Origin: Chelonoidis abingdonii
Lineage: Eukaryota > Chordata > Testudines > Testudinidae
Reading direction: 5' to 3'
Assembly (NCBI RefSeq): GCF_003597395.2
Contig: NC_133771.1
Coordinates: 140,092,790-140,156,789, forward strand
DNA: 64,000 bases
In this document: piece by piece, positions 1-12,382 of the stretch
Layout: each line of letters opens with the position of its first letter
Numbering within the stretch: the stretch's first letter is position 1
Notes under the pieces: model-generated
Seen by the model: only the letters and a program-made list of their open reading frames with translations
The model's database searches: none
What the model was told of the DNA's origin: nothing
Position numbers and translations under genes: made by a program

Positions 1-76
1 TGGCCCTACACAGCTGTACGACCACAGCTGTAACTAGCAGCGCTGCAAAAATGTAAGTGTAGCCATACCCTGACAC
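1..76. mobile_element. Right end of a foldback MITE, cut by window start
   Basis: The sequence ending AAGTGTAGCCATACCCTGA resembles the right terminus of the CTTGTCTACACT family. Only the last 76 bases are present. Confidence 0.45.
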
Positions 77-213
77 TATTTGTAGCACAGACTGGACCTG
101 AGGCCTTGCTTACACACACTCTTGCACTGTTTTAACTAATGATGTGTTCTTGAACCAGTTTAGTTGAATCACTGTAAAACAAAAGTGTAGACTCTCTTTG
201 TTTTGGTTTAGAG

Positions 214-524
214 CAGGGGTTGGCAACCTTTTGGAAGTGGTGTGCCAAGTTTTCATTTATTCACTCTAATTTAAGATTCTGCGTGCCAGAAATACATTTT
301 AACGTTTTTAGAAGGTCTCTTTCTATAAGTCTATAATATATAACTAAACTATTGTTGTATGTAAAGTAAATAAGGTTTTTTAAATGTTTAAGAAGCTTCA
401 TTTAAAATTAAATTAAAATGCAGAGCCCCCCGGACCAGTGACCAGGCACCAGGCAACGTGAGTGCCACTGAAAATCAGCTTGCGTGCTGCCTTTGGCACC
501 CATGTCATAGGTTGCCTACCCCTG
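214..524 (+). mobile_element. hAT-like MITE, family 1, with 8-bp target duplication
   Basis: The terminal inverted repeats CAGGGGTTGGCAACC and GGTTGCCTACCCCTG flank 311 bp. GTTTAGAG is duplicated exactly on both sides (206-213 and 525-532). An 8-bp duplication with CAGGG-type ends is typical of hAT transposons. No transposase frame is present. Confidence 0.85.
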
Positions 525-1165
525 GTTTAGAGAGAGGCAAATATTAATTTCTCTGTCCATAAATTTAGTAAAACAGCAGCGCATCAATACTTTCAGAAAG
601 TTGACTTCTCAGTCATAAGGGACAGTCACTTTTTTTTTTTTTTTTTAATGAAAACATATTTTGTTGAAATTTATGAATAAGTCCCCTGTTTGGCAGGCAA
701 AGCTTCCTATTTACTACTGGTAAGAGGGAAAGAGCATTTATTAAGCTCTAATGGAAAAAGTAACAGTTAAAATAATATAAAGAATAGATAAAGCTAAAGG
801 TACAGAAAAAGATATTAACCTATGATGAACCAGTCAGGAAGCAAGAGCAGACGTGATCTGCAGCAAAAGTTCAGAAAAAACTATTAGTGACCTCTGAGTC
901 AATCATGGTGAAGTATTTATACATGCAATCATTTTATTTTTAGCTCAGAAGTGAACAAACTTACAGCATCATCATACAACTGTTTCCAAGAATTCACAAG
1001 TTTTCTTTATGCATATAACAGCAGACTCCAATGATGTCTCTATTATTGTTTCTTATTATTAATTACTATTCATAATATGCTATTCTTACCGTATGCTGAT
1101 TATGTAACGATCTATTTACAACTTGCAGTTATTGAAAAGCTTAAACACAAGAAATGAATCATTGT

Positions 1166-1375
1166 GGTTTGAGGGCAGGGCTGGAAGCCAGGTCTCTGGA
1201 ATTCTAATCCTGGCTGTGTCACTGACTCGCTATGCCCCTGAGCAAGGCACACTCTGTTGCTCAGTTTTCCCATCTGTGAAACAGAGAAAATACTTACCTA
1301 TCTTACAGAAGTAGCATGAATACCAATTAGTTAATGACTATGAAGTGCTCTGAAGATGTAAAGCACAATAAAAAA
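1166..1375 (+). mobile_element. MIR-type SINE
   Basis: Recognised from the CORE-SINE order: AATCCTGGCTGTGTCACTGA, then CTCAGTTTTCCCATCTGTGA, then an ATGTAAAGCAC tail. Confidence 0.65.
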
Positions 1376-4300
1376 TAAAACATAGTAACTGCAGATAGTG
1401 GGGGCGGGCTAAGAAGAAAGGAACAATTTTTGGTATGTTGGTCTCAGAGTCATTAGAAATCGAGTTTTAGAACTATCCTAAGACTGAATCTCTCAGACAC
1501 ATTATGGAGCCTCAGGCTTCTCAGTGAATCTATGCAAGTCCTCCCCGCTCTGCAATTCTCATGCTACATTCTTTTGGCACAAAAGACTTATAGTACTTTC
1601 CCTTTGCTCTTTTGCCTAACCCAGTTAACTCATGGCAATAAGTGCAGTAAAATAAAACAGGCAGCTGCACTCACAGCTGCTACGCTGTGTTATATAGTTG
1701 CCATCCAGAGAATCCCTTGTAAAAATGTGTACTGCTGAGCTGAGTCAGGCCACCACAGTAGGGGTTACATACTGGAAGGCAATACGTTGGCCCCAACCAG
1801 ATTTCAACAACCTCCATTGCAGATTAATTGTATTACTACTTTCTTTAGGAGACTATATGCCTCCTATTCACAGTGTCACACTCAGTGAACAAATACAGAC
1901 TTACTGTCATCATCACCAGGGGAAAGGACAAAAGATTCCAGTGCTAGTGGTCTGCCCCTTACTGATTATTATTTAAAGAAGAGATGGACTCAAAAGATTC
2001 TGAGAACTGAGTAGCCAAGACAAAAGATTCCAGGGATACCATCAACTTCCAAACCAAAAGTAGTTTCAGGTACTAGTGCATGCAACTGCATTTTCCTATT
2101 TTTTACATGATTTACTCTCCCACGGGCTGTGGTAGCTGTGTTCAAGAATCAAACAAAATGAGTATACAGAGAAACTCATCATTCACAAAGTGCTGACAAA
2201 TGGACAAAATGAACTGGAAAAAGCAGAGAAAGATATTCTGTCTCTCCCCCCAGTCTTATTCATTTATTGTAATCTTAGAATTCACCTGCTTTAGGGATTT
2301 CTTCAGTGATCCAGCTATGCCAATGTAACCCCCCCCCCCCCATGTAAGTGCCGAGCACTGGTGCGACTTACCCCAAACTGAGACTTAGATATGTTACATC
2401 AATATAGGCTCCACTTTACGTTGGTGCACCATACCTACGCTGAAGGTTTGCACTCACATAGCTGCACCAGTGCAAAAATCCCTGATGGAGGAAAGTCCTT
2501 AGATGTTACTTCAGTGAGCAAAACTTTTTAGACAGAAGGGAGGTTTTTATGTGGATGATACCCCTTTAAAAGAACATTAGGAATTCTAGTAACCATCTCA
2601 GATGTAAAGAGGAGACAAAAGCACTGGAGAAGCTATTATGCTATAGCAGCTGGTAGTGTATCAGTGATGATACAGCACTCTCAAACTTCTGGAAAGATCT
2701 TTTTGCCCTGAACTAGAGATCAGAGATGCAGTGACTGCTACCACCAGCAATGGCCATGGCGTAGGGAATGGAGATTAAAAAAAAAAAAGTCCTGTTTGTG
2801 AAGTCTCTTGTCAATAACACTGAACTTACAATTTGGCAGGTTAGCCCATTATTACTAGTTGAGGCTGCCTTGGCCACAGAATGCCTTTTCGAGACATAGA
2901 ATAAAAATTAAACTCAAAAGATTGCTACCATCTCAAGACTGTTCAGTGGCCTATTTAGGAATGAGCTGGTGGTATTGGTACAATTCCCAGTGGATTAGTC
3001 TTTCTGACAAATCAACTTCACTACAATGGTACTCTTGTTGGCCTTTGGCCAAGAAGTGAAGCACTAAATGGGTAGGAAGAAGGAGCTATCATCCTCACCT
3101 CTAGAGTCCCTACAGGCCAAGGGCACATAAGCCATTGTAGGGATGCTTGAGTGGCTGCTGCCTGTGCTGCACCTGTTCTGTAGACAAATAATTTCAGACT
3201 CTAAGGCTGTCAGCCTACTGCCCTTCAGAAGCATGTGAAAAAAAATCACTCCACAAATAATCGAGTGTTGGAGTGAGCAATGTAACTTTTTCCAGGACAA
3301 GATGCTTGAAAAACTTAAAATGACACTGTCAAGTAAGTACTTTAGACCCAAAATGGAACACACTTTTAAGAAGTGACATTTTCTCCCTTTAGAACGTGAT
3401 CTTCCTCACAACTTCAGAGGTTGTTTGTGTGTATATATATTTTTTTAACAAAGTCTTTCTCCTCTAAAAATCCAAACACAGACCATACTCACTTTCTTTT
3501 CCTCCAATATGTCACACAGAGAATAGTCCATGCACACTGTGGCACTAATTCAGCATGAGCCTAACGAAGCAGGTGCATAATTCCATTCAAGTCAATGCCT
3601 AAAGTTAAGCACATGTTAAGTATTCTGTTGAACCAAGCCATATGATGGTCGATGGCATTCATGTGCCATTCAATATGTGGGAGCTAGAGTCGGTGCTGTA
3701 ATTTTTTTTTTTTTTTTTAATTATTTGGCAGTAGAAGATTGATATTATACACATACAGAGAGGCCCAATTCTAAAAGATGCCAAATGCCCAAACAAACAG
3801 ATGTGGAACAATGTCTCAGAGGGCATTTCAGCAAAGGTGTACCTTGTAAAATTTAACGTATGTTCCCTTCTTGAGGAGATACTGAAGTCCCTCAATAAGC
3901 AACTTCTCACTCTGTTAGACATGGCAACACTGGCAGAGGCTATTAACTGAACATATGCTTAGCACTGAGTCTATCTGTAGGGATTAAAGCAAATTGGGGG
4001 AGCTGGTTGTAATTAACTTTTCAGAAGCTGTTTTATCTTTAGCATTTTTATAATGTATTTTATAAAATACTATGAAACTCATGAAAGGGAACACACAGGA
4101 AATCTTAGATAATTTCTGTTTCTGAACAGTTAAAAATGGGCTTCTCCCATCCCTACCTGCAGACACCTCCTTGCCCTACCTTTGCCCAAAGAGGTATAAG
4201 TGACATTACACACACACACAGTGCTGGCTGGTAATGTCTCACTAGAGTGAGAAATCATTAAATTCAGGACTCCAAGAAAAAGGGAAATTGTAAAATCACA

Positions 4301-4509
4301 TATTTGCTGGAAGGTCCTTGCATTCATGTTTTACTCAGGTTAATTTAGGCATTGTGCAGTTAATAATGAATCTTGGCTATTTTCTTTTTACAGACGTTTC
4401 TCTTCACTTTTTAGTTTCCTCTTCAATATGCATACCACAAAAAGAACTGTATTTGTTGAAGAGTTTAGCACTATCTGGTATGCTTCCAGTATAAAAAGAT
4501 ACAATAAAC

Positions 4510-4665
4510 TAAGAATGGCCGTACCGGGTCAGACCAAAGGTCCATCTAGCCCAGTATCTGTCTACCGACAGTGGCCAATGCCAGGTGCCCCAGAGGGAGC
4601 GAACCTAACAGGCAATGATCAAGTGATCTCTCTCCTGCCATCCATCTCCATCACCTGACATAACA
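4510..4665 (-). mobile_element. CR1-type LINE 3' UTR fragment
   Basis: The block starting AGAATGGCCGTACCGGGTCA and running through the AGTGGCCAATGCCAGGTGCC phrase recurs at 55,595-55,745 and, inverted, at 44,880-45,160. I recognise it as reptile CR1 3' sequence read antisense. Confidence 0.65.
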
Positions 4666-4769
4666 GAGGCAGGGGGGGAGGGACACCATCCTACCCAAAT
4701 AAGAAGCTGGAGTAGATTAATCCCGTTAGAGAAAGTACAGACCATCCATCCAATACCCTCATGTGATCC

Positions 4770-4972
4770 AGATCATCATAGAAGTCAGGCGGAAGGGACT
4801 CTGGAGGCCATTAGGCCAACCCCTGCTCAAAGCAGGACAAATCCCCAGACAGCTTTTTTTTTTTTTTTTCACCCCAGTTCCCTAAAATGGCCCCTTCAAG
4901 GACTGTACTCACAACCCTGGGTTTAGCAGGCCAAGCCTCAAACCACTGAGCTATCCCTCCCCCCACTTTCTT
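4770..4972 (-). mobile_element. tRNA-derived SINE, antisense copy
   Basis: Read on the minus strand, this copy has the same tRNA-like head (ATAGCTCAGTGGTTTGAGGC) and CR1-like tail as the SINE at 48,281. A run of about 20 T (A on the sense strand) interrupts the middle. Confidence 0.7.
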
Positions 4973-5347
4973 TCAAAACGCATGCAGGCTTTCCAGACCC
5001 AAAATAATGTGAACAAACGGTTAACACAATATGCAACTCAAATGCTCGAGGAAACCTCCATTCAAAGAGCAAAATACTCCCCAGTGTAAATCTATTTACC
5101 ACAACAGAGTAACATTAGGGTGAATTTGGCTCAGTATGTTATGACTGATCACTATGATCATGCCACCTTTGACACATGCTAACGACTAATTATGGGACTG
5201 CTATGACGCCAAAGGTTAATTAAATGCCAGCACACACACCAATAATACATATTTATGCCCCACCTACTATAAGACACTTTTGAAATCAATTCAATTTTTG
5301 TTAATGCCAAAGAATCCAGGTGGTAAGTCAAAGGAACAGCAGGCACG

Positions 5348-5365
5348 CACACACACACACACACA
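5348..5365. repeat. CA microsatellite
   Basis: About nine uninterrupted CA units. Shorter CA runs are at 4208-4220 and 29,362-29,379. Confidence 0.9.
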
Positions 5366-6496
5366 AAATACTCAACAATAATATGCAACAGGGCTGGTTT
5401 TATCAGACAGTACCAGACCATCTTAGTAATTCAAGTTTCAAAAACTATCTTAAAAATTAAGGCCATTTCCTACTCTGTGATATAAACCTATTGCCAGTTT
5501 ATTAATGTTCACAAAGCACTTTGAAGAACAAAAATCACAGAACAATAGATCTCAGAGATGAAAGAAAACTCTTAGCTCATCTTTCCTCCCTCTGGCAATG
5601 CAGAAATGTTTCCAATAGCGTATGTGTTTCTAGAAGCTTTCAAGGTCTATTAAGTGCATGATCCTTTCACTTACTGCGCAAGAGTGCTCCAAAGTGCTTT
5701 CCCTGGGAAACTATTCCATACATTGAAAGATTTCATTTTTACACTTAATATCAAGGGAAATTTCCTGTTTTTCTTTGCTCAGGTTCACTGCTTTATTCTA
5801 TATGTTATGTCAGAATAAAATCTGGATAGAGAGAATATTGTGCACTTGCTTGACTACTAAAGGCCTGATCCTGCTAGAACTTACTATCTGACAGTGCAAG
5901 TAGTCAGTCACATGGACTACTTGCTATGGTGAGCATAAAGGATAGCAATAGAAGTGTTTGCAGGACTGAGACCCCAAAATAGTAATAGATTAACACCAAA
6001 ATCATCATCAGTATGACACTCAGGGCCAAATATTGATCCTATTGAAGTGAATTAGAGTTTTGCTATTGGCTTGAAAGGAACTAGGATTTGTTCTGGAAAG
6101 AGTAACAACTGATGCCTAGAAATGGAAATCCACAGCATGGAAATAAAAGTCACATACAAATATTATATCTAACTATACTAACACTGCATTTCTGAAACTG
6201 TGAATCTGCCTTTCCTGGGGAGAAGCTGACCTTTTTTCCCCACAGGATACAAGTTAGCACCAGAAATATGAGGTGCAGGAGGTGGAAAGGGATCTCTTTT
6301 CCTTGCTGGATCACTTCCTCAGGGAAGTCAGAAAATCTCTAAGAAGCACTCAATACAAATTATTAGTTTTACGACAATGTGTGAAAAAAGTAGAGCAGTA
6401 GAAGTATAAATGGCCCAGCAACATGATATGGAACTATGAACAGCCTATCCTTACCCTTGTGCTTAAAATATTCTTCTTCAACCCCCAAAAAGCATT

Positions 6497-6514
6497 TCTC
6501 TCTCTCTCTCTCTC
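6497..6514. repeat. TC microsatellite
   Basis: About nine TC units. A similar CT run lies at 40,892-40,906 inside the inner solo LTR. Confidence 0.9.
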
Positions 6515-8049
6515 AGGACACTTCTCCTAGATCATCTTTTGAAAACATTTACATTTAGAGAGCAATGCTGAAAAGTGACTATTAAAAAAGTATCATGGGG
6601 TTCCATGTTTACTGTCTCTCCATGACTCCCAGTTCAAATAAAATGATTTTTCCCCCCTCAACAGACAGTCCTGCAAGTTCAACCTAAGATCTGGAAAACC
6701 AGGCTGGGTTTTTTCCTGCTCATGCATCACCATCATTCAGGTTCTACATGCCAAAACAGGTCCCCATTGACATATATATAACCCTAGGGAGATTGCATGT
6801 TAGACAGGTGTTACTAATTGGCTGTTGAATTTAGTGAACAATTCTACAGAAAAATGCCCAAGAATAGACTCCATCTCATTCCTTCTTAGCTGTGTAGACT
6901 CTGTCCAGCTAATAGGAGTCAGTACTAGTAAAAACATATTTTTGTTAATAAAATTAGCTACCACGACTCCAAATACAACTCCAATCAGATCTACTAAGTA
7001 ATAAAACACCACTTTTATGTAGTCTCTTTTCAAAAGATTTCCAACAAATTATAAAACTCCATGACAAAGTTTCAGAAACCCACTAACTGGTAGCATGAAA
7101 AGTTATTTATGGTCATTAACCTCTAACAATCACCACCAACGGAGTAATCTCATTGGTTGACGAAAGTGCCTATTCTGACCAACAGGTATCAACATAAAGT
7201 GAAACCTATTTATGCTCACCTTGATTTACTGCAAACCCATTTTATAGTAAGGGCAATGCAAATCCTTATTGGTTCTGATTACACACCAAAGCCTAAACAG
7301 CAATTCATATTATACAGCCTTGTCTTACACAACTGAAGTCAAGAGAAATTTTGTCAGTGACTTGAATGGGAGCAGGATTGGGCTCACAACTAAGTTAGTC
7401 TGTGAAAAAACAGATTACTCTCAATTAAGAAAGTTCCAGTGTACTGCCAGTAATCACTCTGCTGAATTATAATGAAATAGCTCCACTTTAAAAATACAGG
7501 CACAAAATTGTTCTCCTGTCCTACATAATTCTTCATTCTTTTCCTATAAACCCACATTAGCTTTTCATGCACTTTTCCTCTGTAGATTATCTAATAACAA
7601 AAAGCATACTACTGGCTCCACACTAAACCTACATATCAAATATTTTCATGCAGGCTGCTTGGAATTTCTCAACCATAGAAATGCCTGAACAGCTGTGTGC
7701 CCAGCATGCGCTTCTTCACTCAATCAGTTAAAGAGTTATACAACATCCAACTCTGCCCTAAAAGGGGGAAAATTGTGATCTTTAATGCAATGTGTTTGTA
7801 TTAACAGAACTACTTCCCAAAATCAAATTACACACGGGGACGGGGGACTCATTGCTAGCTCTCTAAACTCAGGGGATAAGAAGAGCTGGTCACTTCATTT
7901 CTTGTATATAATCTAACCAATGGATTTATCACTTATTTTAATTGGACTGATGATTTATTATCAGCTGTATAGATGACTATTTATTTTTCAATTTCCCATA
8001 TCAGTCTTCAAATGAATCATTTGCAAGTCCCCCCTGACCAGGTCTGCTC

Positions 8050-8980
8050 CTAGCAGCCCACTTCTGTGCTCTGCGGGCCTTACAACACCCCCGGACCCTC
8101 TCTGAGAAAACAGGGACAGAATTAGAGGGCCACATGCTATGGGAGGGAAGCGTGAACCCCGCACTCTCACCGGGCATATACCTCTGTCCCCTCCTGCCCA
8201 GCGCTCCCCCTCAGGGGAAGGTGCCTGCACCCTGAACCACCCCAAGTACCCGGCTCGCCGTGGGTGGGGGGTGGCAGTGCCCCATCGTCTCCCCTCCAAA
8301 CGAAGCGTGGTGCGCCCAGTAGTCCGCCCCTTCCCCGGGCGTGCGCCCTGCCCCTACCTGCCGGGAGCCTCCCGGGGCCGCCGAGCAGCAGCCAGAGGTG
8401 CAGCGCGACCCCGACCGCGCACGGGCACAGCAGCACCAGCCAATTTCGCATTGGCCGCCGGCCCCTTCCCCAGCCGGGCGGGGGCTTCCCGAGGAGGGGG
8501 CTGCCCCGCGTCTTCCCGCAGCTCCGGGCCGCCGCCGACCGCTCCGCAGCCGTGCCCGACTCGCCCCGCCTGCCTGCGGCCGCCGGGAAGTGAAGTCCCG
8601 CCCTGAGCCGGGAGAGCGGCACCTCCCTACTACAATCCCCACAATCCCCCAGCGCCGCGCCCTGCTGCCGGGGCCCCGGGGCTGCGGATCGGCCCGTCCC
8701 CTGCCGTGCAGCCCCCTCGCCCCCGGGGAGCAGCCGCACGCGGCTGGGTGGGTGGCGAGCACCTAGTGCTTAAAGGCTTCGTCTCTGTGGGAAGCTCACC
8801 CGTGGGGATTTCCTCGCTGCTGTCCAAAGCCGCGCAGCGTCACGCGTCACCCGCCTTGTGCCGCTTTCCAAACGCTTCACATCCACAGCGCGCAGCCGGC
8901 CGAGCTTTCCAGCGGCGATCATTGGAGATAGTGGGCGGGCACCCACGTGAGAGCCGGTGCTGAGAGGATGGGCTCTATGG
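8050..8980 (-). promoter_or_regulatory. B3GALNT2: CpG island and promoter/5' UTR region of B3GALNT2
   Basis: About 900 bases of very GC-rich, CpG-dense sequence contrast sharply with the AT-rich flanks. The first coding exon of B3GALNT2 sits inside it, so the transcription start on the minus strand is probably a few hundred bases above 8451. I saw no convincing TATA box, as is usual for CpG-island promoters. Several open frames of 60-190 residues cross the island on both strands; they are GC-driven shadows. The exact start site cannot be read from sequence alone. Confidence 0.8.
8358..8451 (-). CDS. B3GALNT2: B3GALNT2 first coding exon (partial gene)
   Basis: This exon encodes the N-terminus of beta-1,3-N-acetylgalactosaminyltransferase 2. 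The family is known to be an ER enzyme that adds GalNAc in beta-1,3 linkage to GlcNAc on O-mannose of alpha-dystroglycan, forming core M3, the base of the laminin-binding matriglycan. The ATG is at 8451-8449. It opens 31 complete codons beginning MRNWLVLLCPC, which I recognise as the conserved start of vertebrate B3GALNT2. Residues 5-25 form one hydrophobic stretch, the expected type II signal anchor. The exon stops one base into the next codon (phase 1) at a good donor, GCAG|GTAGGG, whose GT is at 8357-8356. The open frame continues past the donor, but that part is intron. The catalytic exons lie beyond the left edge of the window. The gene is transcribed away from GNG4. Confidence 0.9.
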
Positions 8981-10099
8981 AGGTGGGTCAAGCTAAGCAC
9001 CCCAAGTCGCTAATCACTTTTAAAAATCTCAGCTGGTGGACCTGTCCTGAAGAGCTCAGGGTCTGTCCGCAATGGGTTTTTAGTCCCTGAGACAAACTCA
9101 TAGCATTGACAAGATTTGTACCGGTGCGGGGTGCTTTGGGGTAAACTGCACCAGTGCAAAGCCCACCTAGGCTAGGAGTGAGCAGTGGGCATCCCCTTTC
9201 CCTATTCTGCCAAAGCACCTTAAAGAGAGGGCCTGTTTTTCAAAGAAAGCGTATAAGAAATTGGACAGCTTTTTTGTTTGGTTGTTTTTGGGGGGGACAT
9301 CACATGTCGCCTATGTTTAATGTTTGGTGCCAAATAAGCCATTTATGCAACATACTTTTTATCTGATCATATAGTTTGTGTTGGGTAGGAATTGTTTGGA
9401 TGTCAAGTGGGGAGGGGGTGGAAGGGAGGGATTTATTTCAAAATATAAAACGGGTCAACTCTACTCAACCCTGACTTGAAGATGAGATGGTCTCTCGTAG
9501 AGAATGCTTGCCGTGGTGCTAATCAGTGCCATTGGATTTTTTTCCAGCGTAGACGACGGCTCTTAAGACAGTTAAATACCAAGCCAATAGGACATCTTAG
9601 AAGTATTGTAGGTAAATTAGATTCTGTAAGGTGAAAGCATCATATACAGCTACCTGTTTTTATTTACATGCAATACCAAGAAAAAACTAATTGGTGGTAT
9701 GGGCTCTGCCAATTATATATTTTTGTTAGTTTCTCAAGCCCAGCTGTAGAATAATATAAATATGGTCATTTTTTTCATTCTGGATAGAAAGAACCCTTGG
9801 TCTGCTATTCTTCAAAAAGTCCTGCTTATTTTATTTTAAAAATCACCCCTGAGTGCAGCAAGTCCAGGATTCAAACTGAGGAAGAAACCCAGTGTTCCTC
9901 TTGGCAGTTTTTCTCAGAATCAGTTGTAAACAGTGTGGTCATCCCAATATTGTGTCTATAAAACCTTTCCCATACCATACACCATCATTCGTTTATAGCT
10001 ACAGTATATCTATACAATGGAAGTGTCTTTAGTTATGGTTGTTGCATGCTAGCAGCTCCCTCTGCTGCTATTAATACTTAACAACACTTGGAAGATAGG

Positions 10100-10235
10100 T
10101 AAGTTGTGCTCCCTCACTTCCACAACGAGGGAACCGAAACACAGCAAGATTAAGTGACTTGCCCAGGGTAATTCAGAAAGTGAATGGCAGAACCAGGAAT
10201 TTAATGTAGAGACCCTGTCCCCAGTCCAGAGTCTT
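10100..10235 (-). mobile_element. MIR-type SINE, antisense fragment
   Basis: The phrase AAGTGACTTGCCCAGGGTAA with flanking GAAACACAGCAAGATT is the reverse complement of the MIR core. Confidence 0.55.
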
Positions 10236-10312
10236 AATAGGCCGTGTTCTTGTGCTCTTTCATGTTGCTCTGGAAAGGAAAAAGAGTTGTAAACTGTGTG
10301 GAAGCAGCCTCT

Positions 10313-10404
10313 GGGACAGTCCCAATATTTGGGGCTTTTTCTTATATAGGCACTTCCCGCCCCCCCCCGTCCCAATTTTTCACATTTGCTCTCTGGTCAC
10401 CCTA
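10313..10404 (-). mobile_element. Short MITE (GGGTGACCAGA family), truncated
   Basis: Inverted relative to 60,178. It ends CTCTGGTCACCCTA on the right; the left terminus is lost. Confidence 0.6.
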
Positions 10405-10435
10405 CTCTGGGAAAATACCAGTGTAAGGGGGTCCT

Positions 10436-10706
10436 TTAGAGCTTGTCTACACTTACATTTTATAGCGCTCTAACTTGTTGGCTCAGGGGTGTGAAAAATC
10501 ACCCCTGAGTGCAGCAAGTTTGAGTGCTTTAAAGCGCTAGCGTGGGCAGGCTCTGGGAGCCGTGCTATTCCCCTCATGGCTTACCAGGAGCACTGGGAGG
10601 GCTGTCTCCCAGTGCTCATGTGTGACCACACTCTCACTTCAAAGCGCTGCCACAGGAGCACTCCCGCAGCAGTGCTTTGAAGTTTCTAGTGTAGACATAT
10701 CCTTAG
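10436..10706. mobile_element. Foldback MITE, CTTGTCTACACT family
   Basis: The ends GCTTGTCTACACT and AGTGTAGACATATCC are inverted. Near the left end, CTCAGGGGTGTG and CACCCCTGAG form a small hairpin. Related copies are at 12,383, at 63,776 and at the left edge of the window. Confidence 0.7.
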
Positions 10707-11257
10707 TGATATAGAGCTGGTAGAATATCTCTTTGCCAGTGCCCCCATACCCTAAGGTGTAAGGAGGCATGTTTGGGAGGGAGGCACCTTGGCCAGAGGC
10801 ACATGCTGGACTCTGACTAATCTTGTTAACAGAATGGTCCTCCAAGGGGTTGTTGCAGCTAAGCAGCTTTGAGGTTGCTCTAACTTGCACTGGAGGCCAA
10901 CCAGGCCTCAGAGAAGGCTCTAGAATATGGGAGGCACAAAGCTCTCTTTTCTCAGGTCTCTCCCTTCATTCTTGTGCCAAACATAGCTTAGAAAGATCTG
11001 AGAAAATGGCTCCGTTATCCACCATCTCCTTGCTGAGGCGTGTGACGCTCTGTACCTCGGGGGAACACCCTGCACTCCCAGGTTCATCTTTATAAAATGA
11101 TTGTGTGGTATCCAATGCAAAACCCAGCCCAGCCTCACTGGAACAAAGGGTGCTGGCCTAGGCAGCAAAAAAAGAATCTGTTAGACTCTCCAGGGAGTCA
11201 CGCCCTTCCTTTGGTCAGTTTGGGACTGCAATGAGTTAATGCTCACCTGACTCTGAA

Positions 11258-11271
11258 GGGGGGGGGGGGGG
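11258..11271. repeat. Poly-G run
   Basis: Fourteen consecutive G. A comparable C run is at about 2329-2341. Confidence 0.9.
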
Positions 11272-12004
11272 CAAAGCCAAGAGGGAAGAAAGGACATGAT
11301 AAAAGGGAGAGACATTTGGCTAACAGATCATCAAACAATAACCATCTTTTAATGGAACAATTCACTGTCAATTGAAACAATACATTATTTTTAAAACATT
11401 AAAAATGGCTTCTAGTCAGGCTAATTCATTACAGAGATACTGGATTAATGCTTACACAGTTCAAATGCTCTGTGAGATAGAAAACAAAAAATACGTATTC
11501 AGGGTATTGTACTATGCCTACCTTTTTCCTAGTATCTGTTTCATTTTTCTGCAACAGTAAAACTATCTGAGATTCTCTTTCTTTTAATAATTCATCTTAT
11601 ACTAGCAAGATAGACTTCCACCACAATCCTTAATTGTTCCAATAAACAGAAAAGTATACAAGTGCCTCACTTTGGCAAGGAACCAGGTCTCCCACCACTT
11701 AAAATGCAGCACCTGTGTTACAGCACTCAGAAATACAACTACTTGGAAGAAGAAGTGAGGAATATCTTATGCATCTAAAATTACATGAGGAATTTTAGAC
11801 ATCTAGAGTGTAATTACCATGATTGGAATATGGCCAGGAAACCAGAGTAACAGTTTTGCTCTTGCAAAAAGTGCCATGGGATCTTTAACAGTCAGGCGCT
11901 CCTTTTTCATCTCATCCAAAACCCACCATCTACACTAGCACACACACACTGGTGACTCAACCAGAAGATTCCCATGGAATCACCCACACTACTTCCTGCA
12001 ATTG

Positions 12005-12090
12005 CATTTCTCTAGCGGTCACTCATCCAAGTACTGACCAGGCCCAATTCCGATTAGTTTAGTGGATATGATGCAGTTAGATACACAGGA
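12005..12090 (-). mobile_element. 5S rRNA-derived SINE or pseudogene fragment
   Basis: The phrase CATCCAAGTACTGACCAGGC is nearly the exact reverse complement of the 5S rRNA 3' half (known form GCCTGGTTAGTACTTGGATG). A diverged match to the internal control region follows to the right (GATTAGTTTAGTGG). The flank at about 11,870-12,000 looks like the body of a longer element. It is too diverged to be a working 5S gene. Confidence 0.55.
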
Positions 12091-12382
12091 TGAGATTACA
12101 GGCATCTGGAACAGCTGGTCTTGTTGAACATGAAAGGGTAGGGAACAAAAGTTTCTTTTGTTTTCTACACTGTGGATTTACCTGACAAAATGATGCGGAT
12201 GTGCAGTCAGTTGCCTCTGAGTACACAGCTGTGAGATTCATTCACAGCAGCTGTCAGGGTTAATGGAAGGTTTACTGATGCTATTCTATCAGAAATACAT
12301 GCGTTAACAGCAGACTGTGATTCTGCTGCTGCCTAGCTAGTATATCTGGAAGGAAAGACTGGGGACTAAATCCATAAAGGGA

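Larger units (their letters stand above)
1..8357 (-). other. B3GALNT2: B3GALNT2 intron 1 (partial, inferred)
   Basis: This stretch lies immediately after the exon-1 donor and is inferred to be intron. I looked for the next exon on the minus strand, which in the family encodes a stretch ending near a NVIRSTW-like motif, and did not find it; it should lie left of the window. Contents seen are hAT-like MITEs at the left end, a MIR at about 1166-1375, a CR1 fragment at about 4510-4665, a SINE at about 4770-4972 and CA and TC microsatellites. Between 5400 and 8000 I see nothing beyond AT-rich unique-looking sequence. Confidence 0.65.

Noticed and set aside
6800..7033. 77-codon minus-strand frame with a hydrophobic start
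   Set aside because: The hydrophobic run is suggestive, but there is no match to a known family, no splice signals fitting B3GALNT2 and no recognisable promoter.
8139..8827. Overlapping open frames of 65-190 codons on both strands in the left CpG island
   Set aside because: Only the MRNWLVLLCPC segment up to the donor at 8357 is supported. The rest follows from GC-rich, stop-poor sequence.
12005..12090. Functional 5S rRNA gene
   Set aside because: The match is partial and diverged outside one 20-base stretch.
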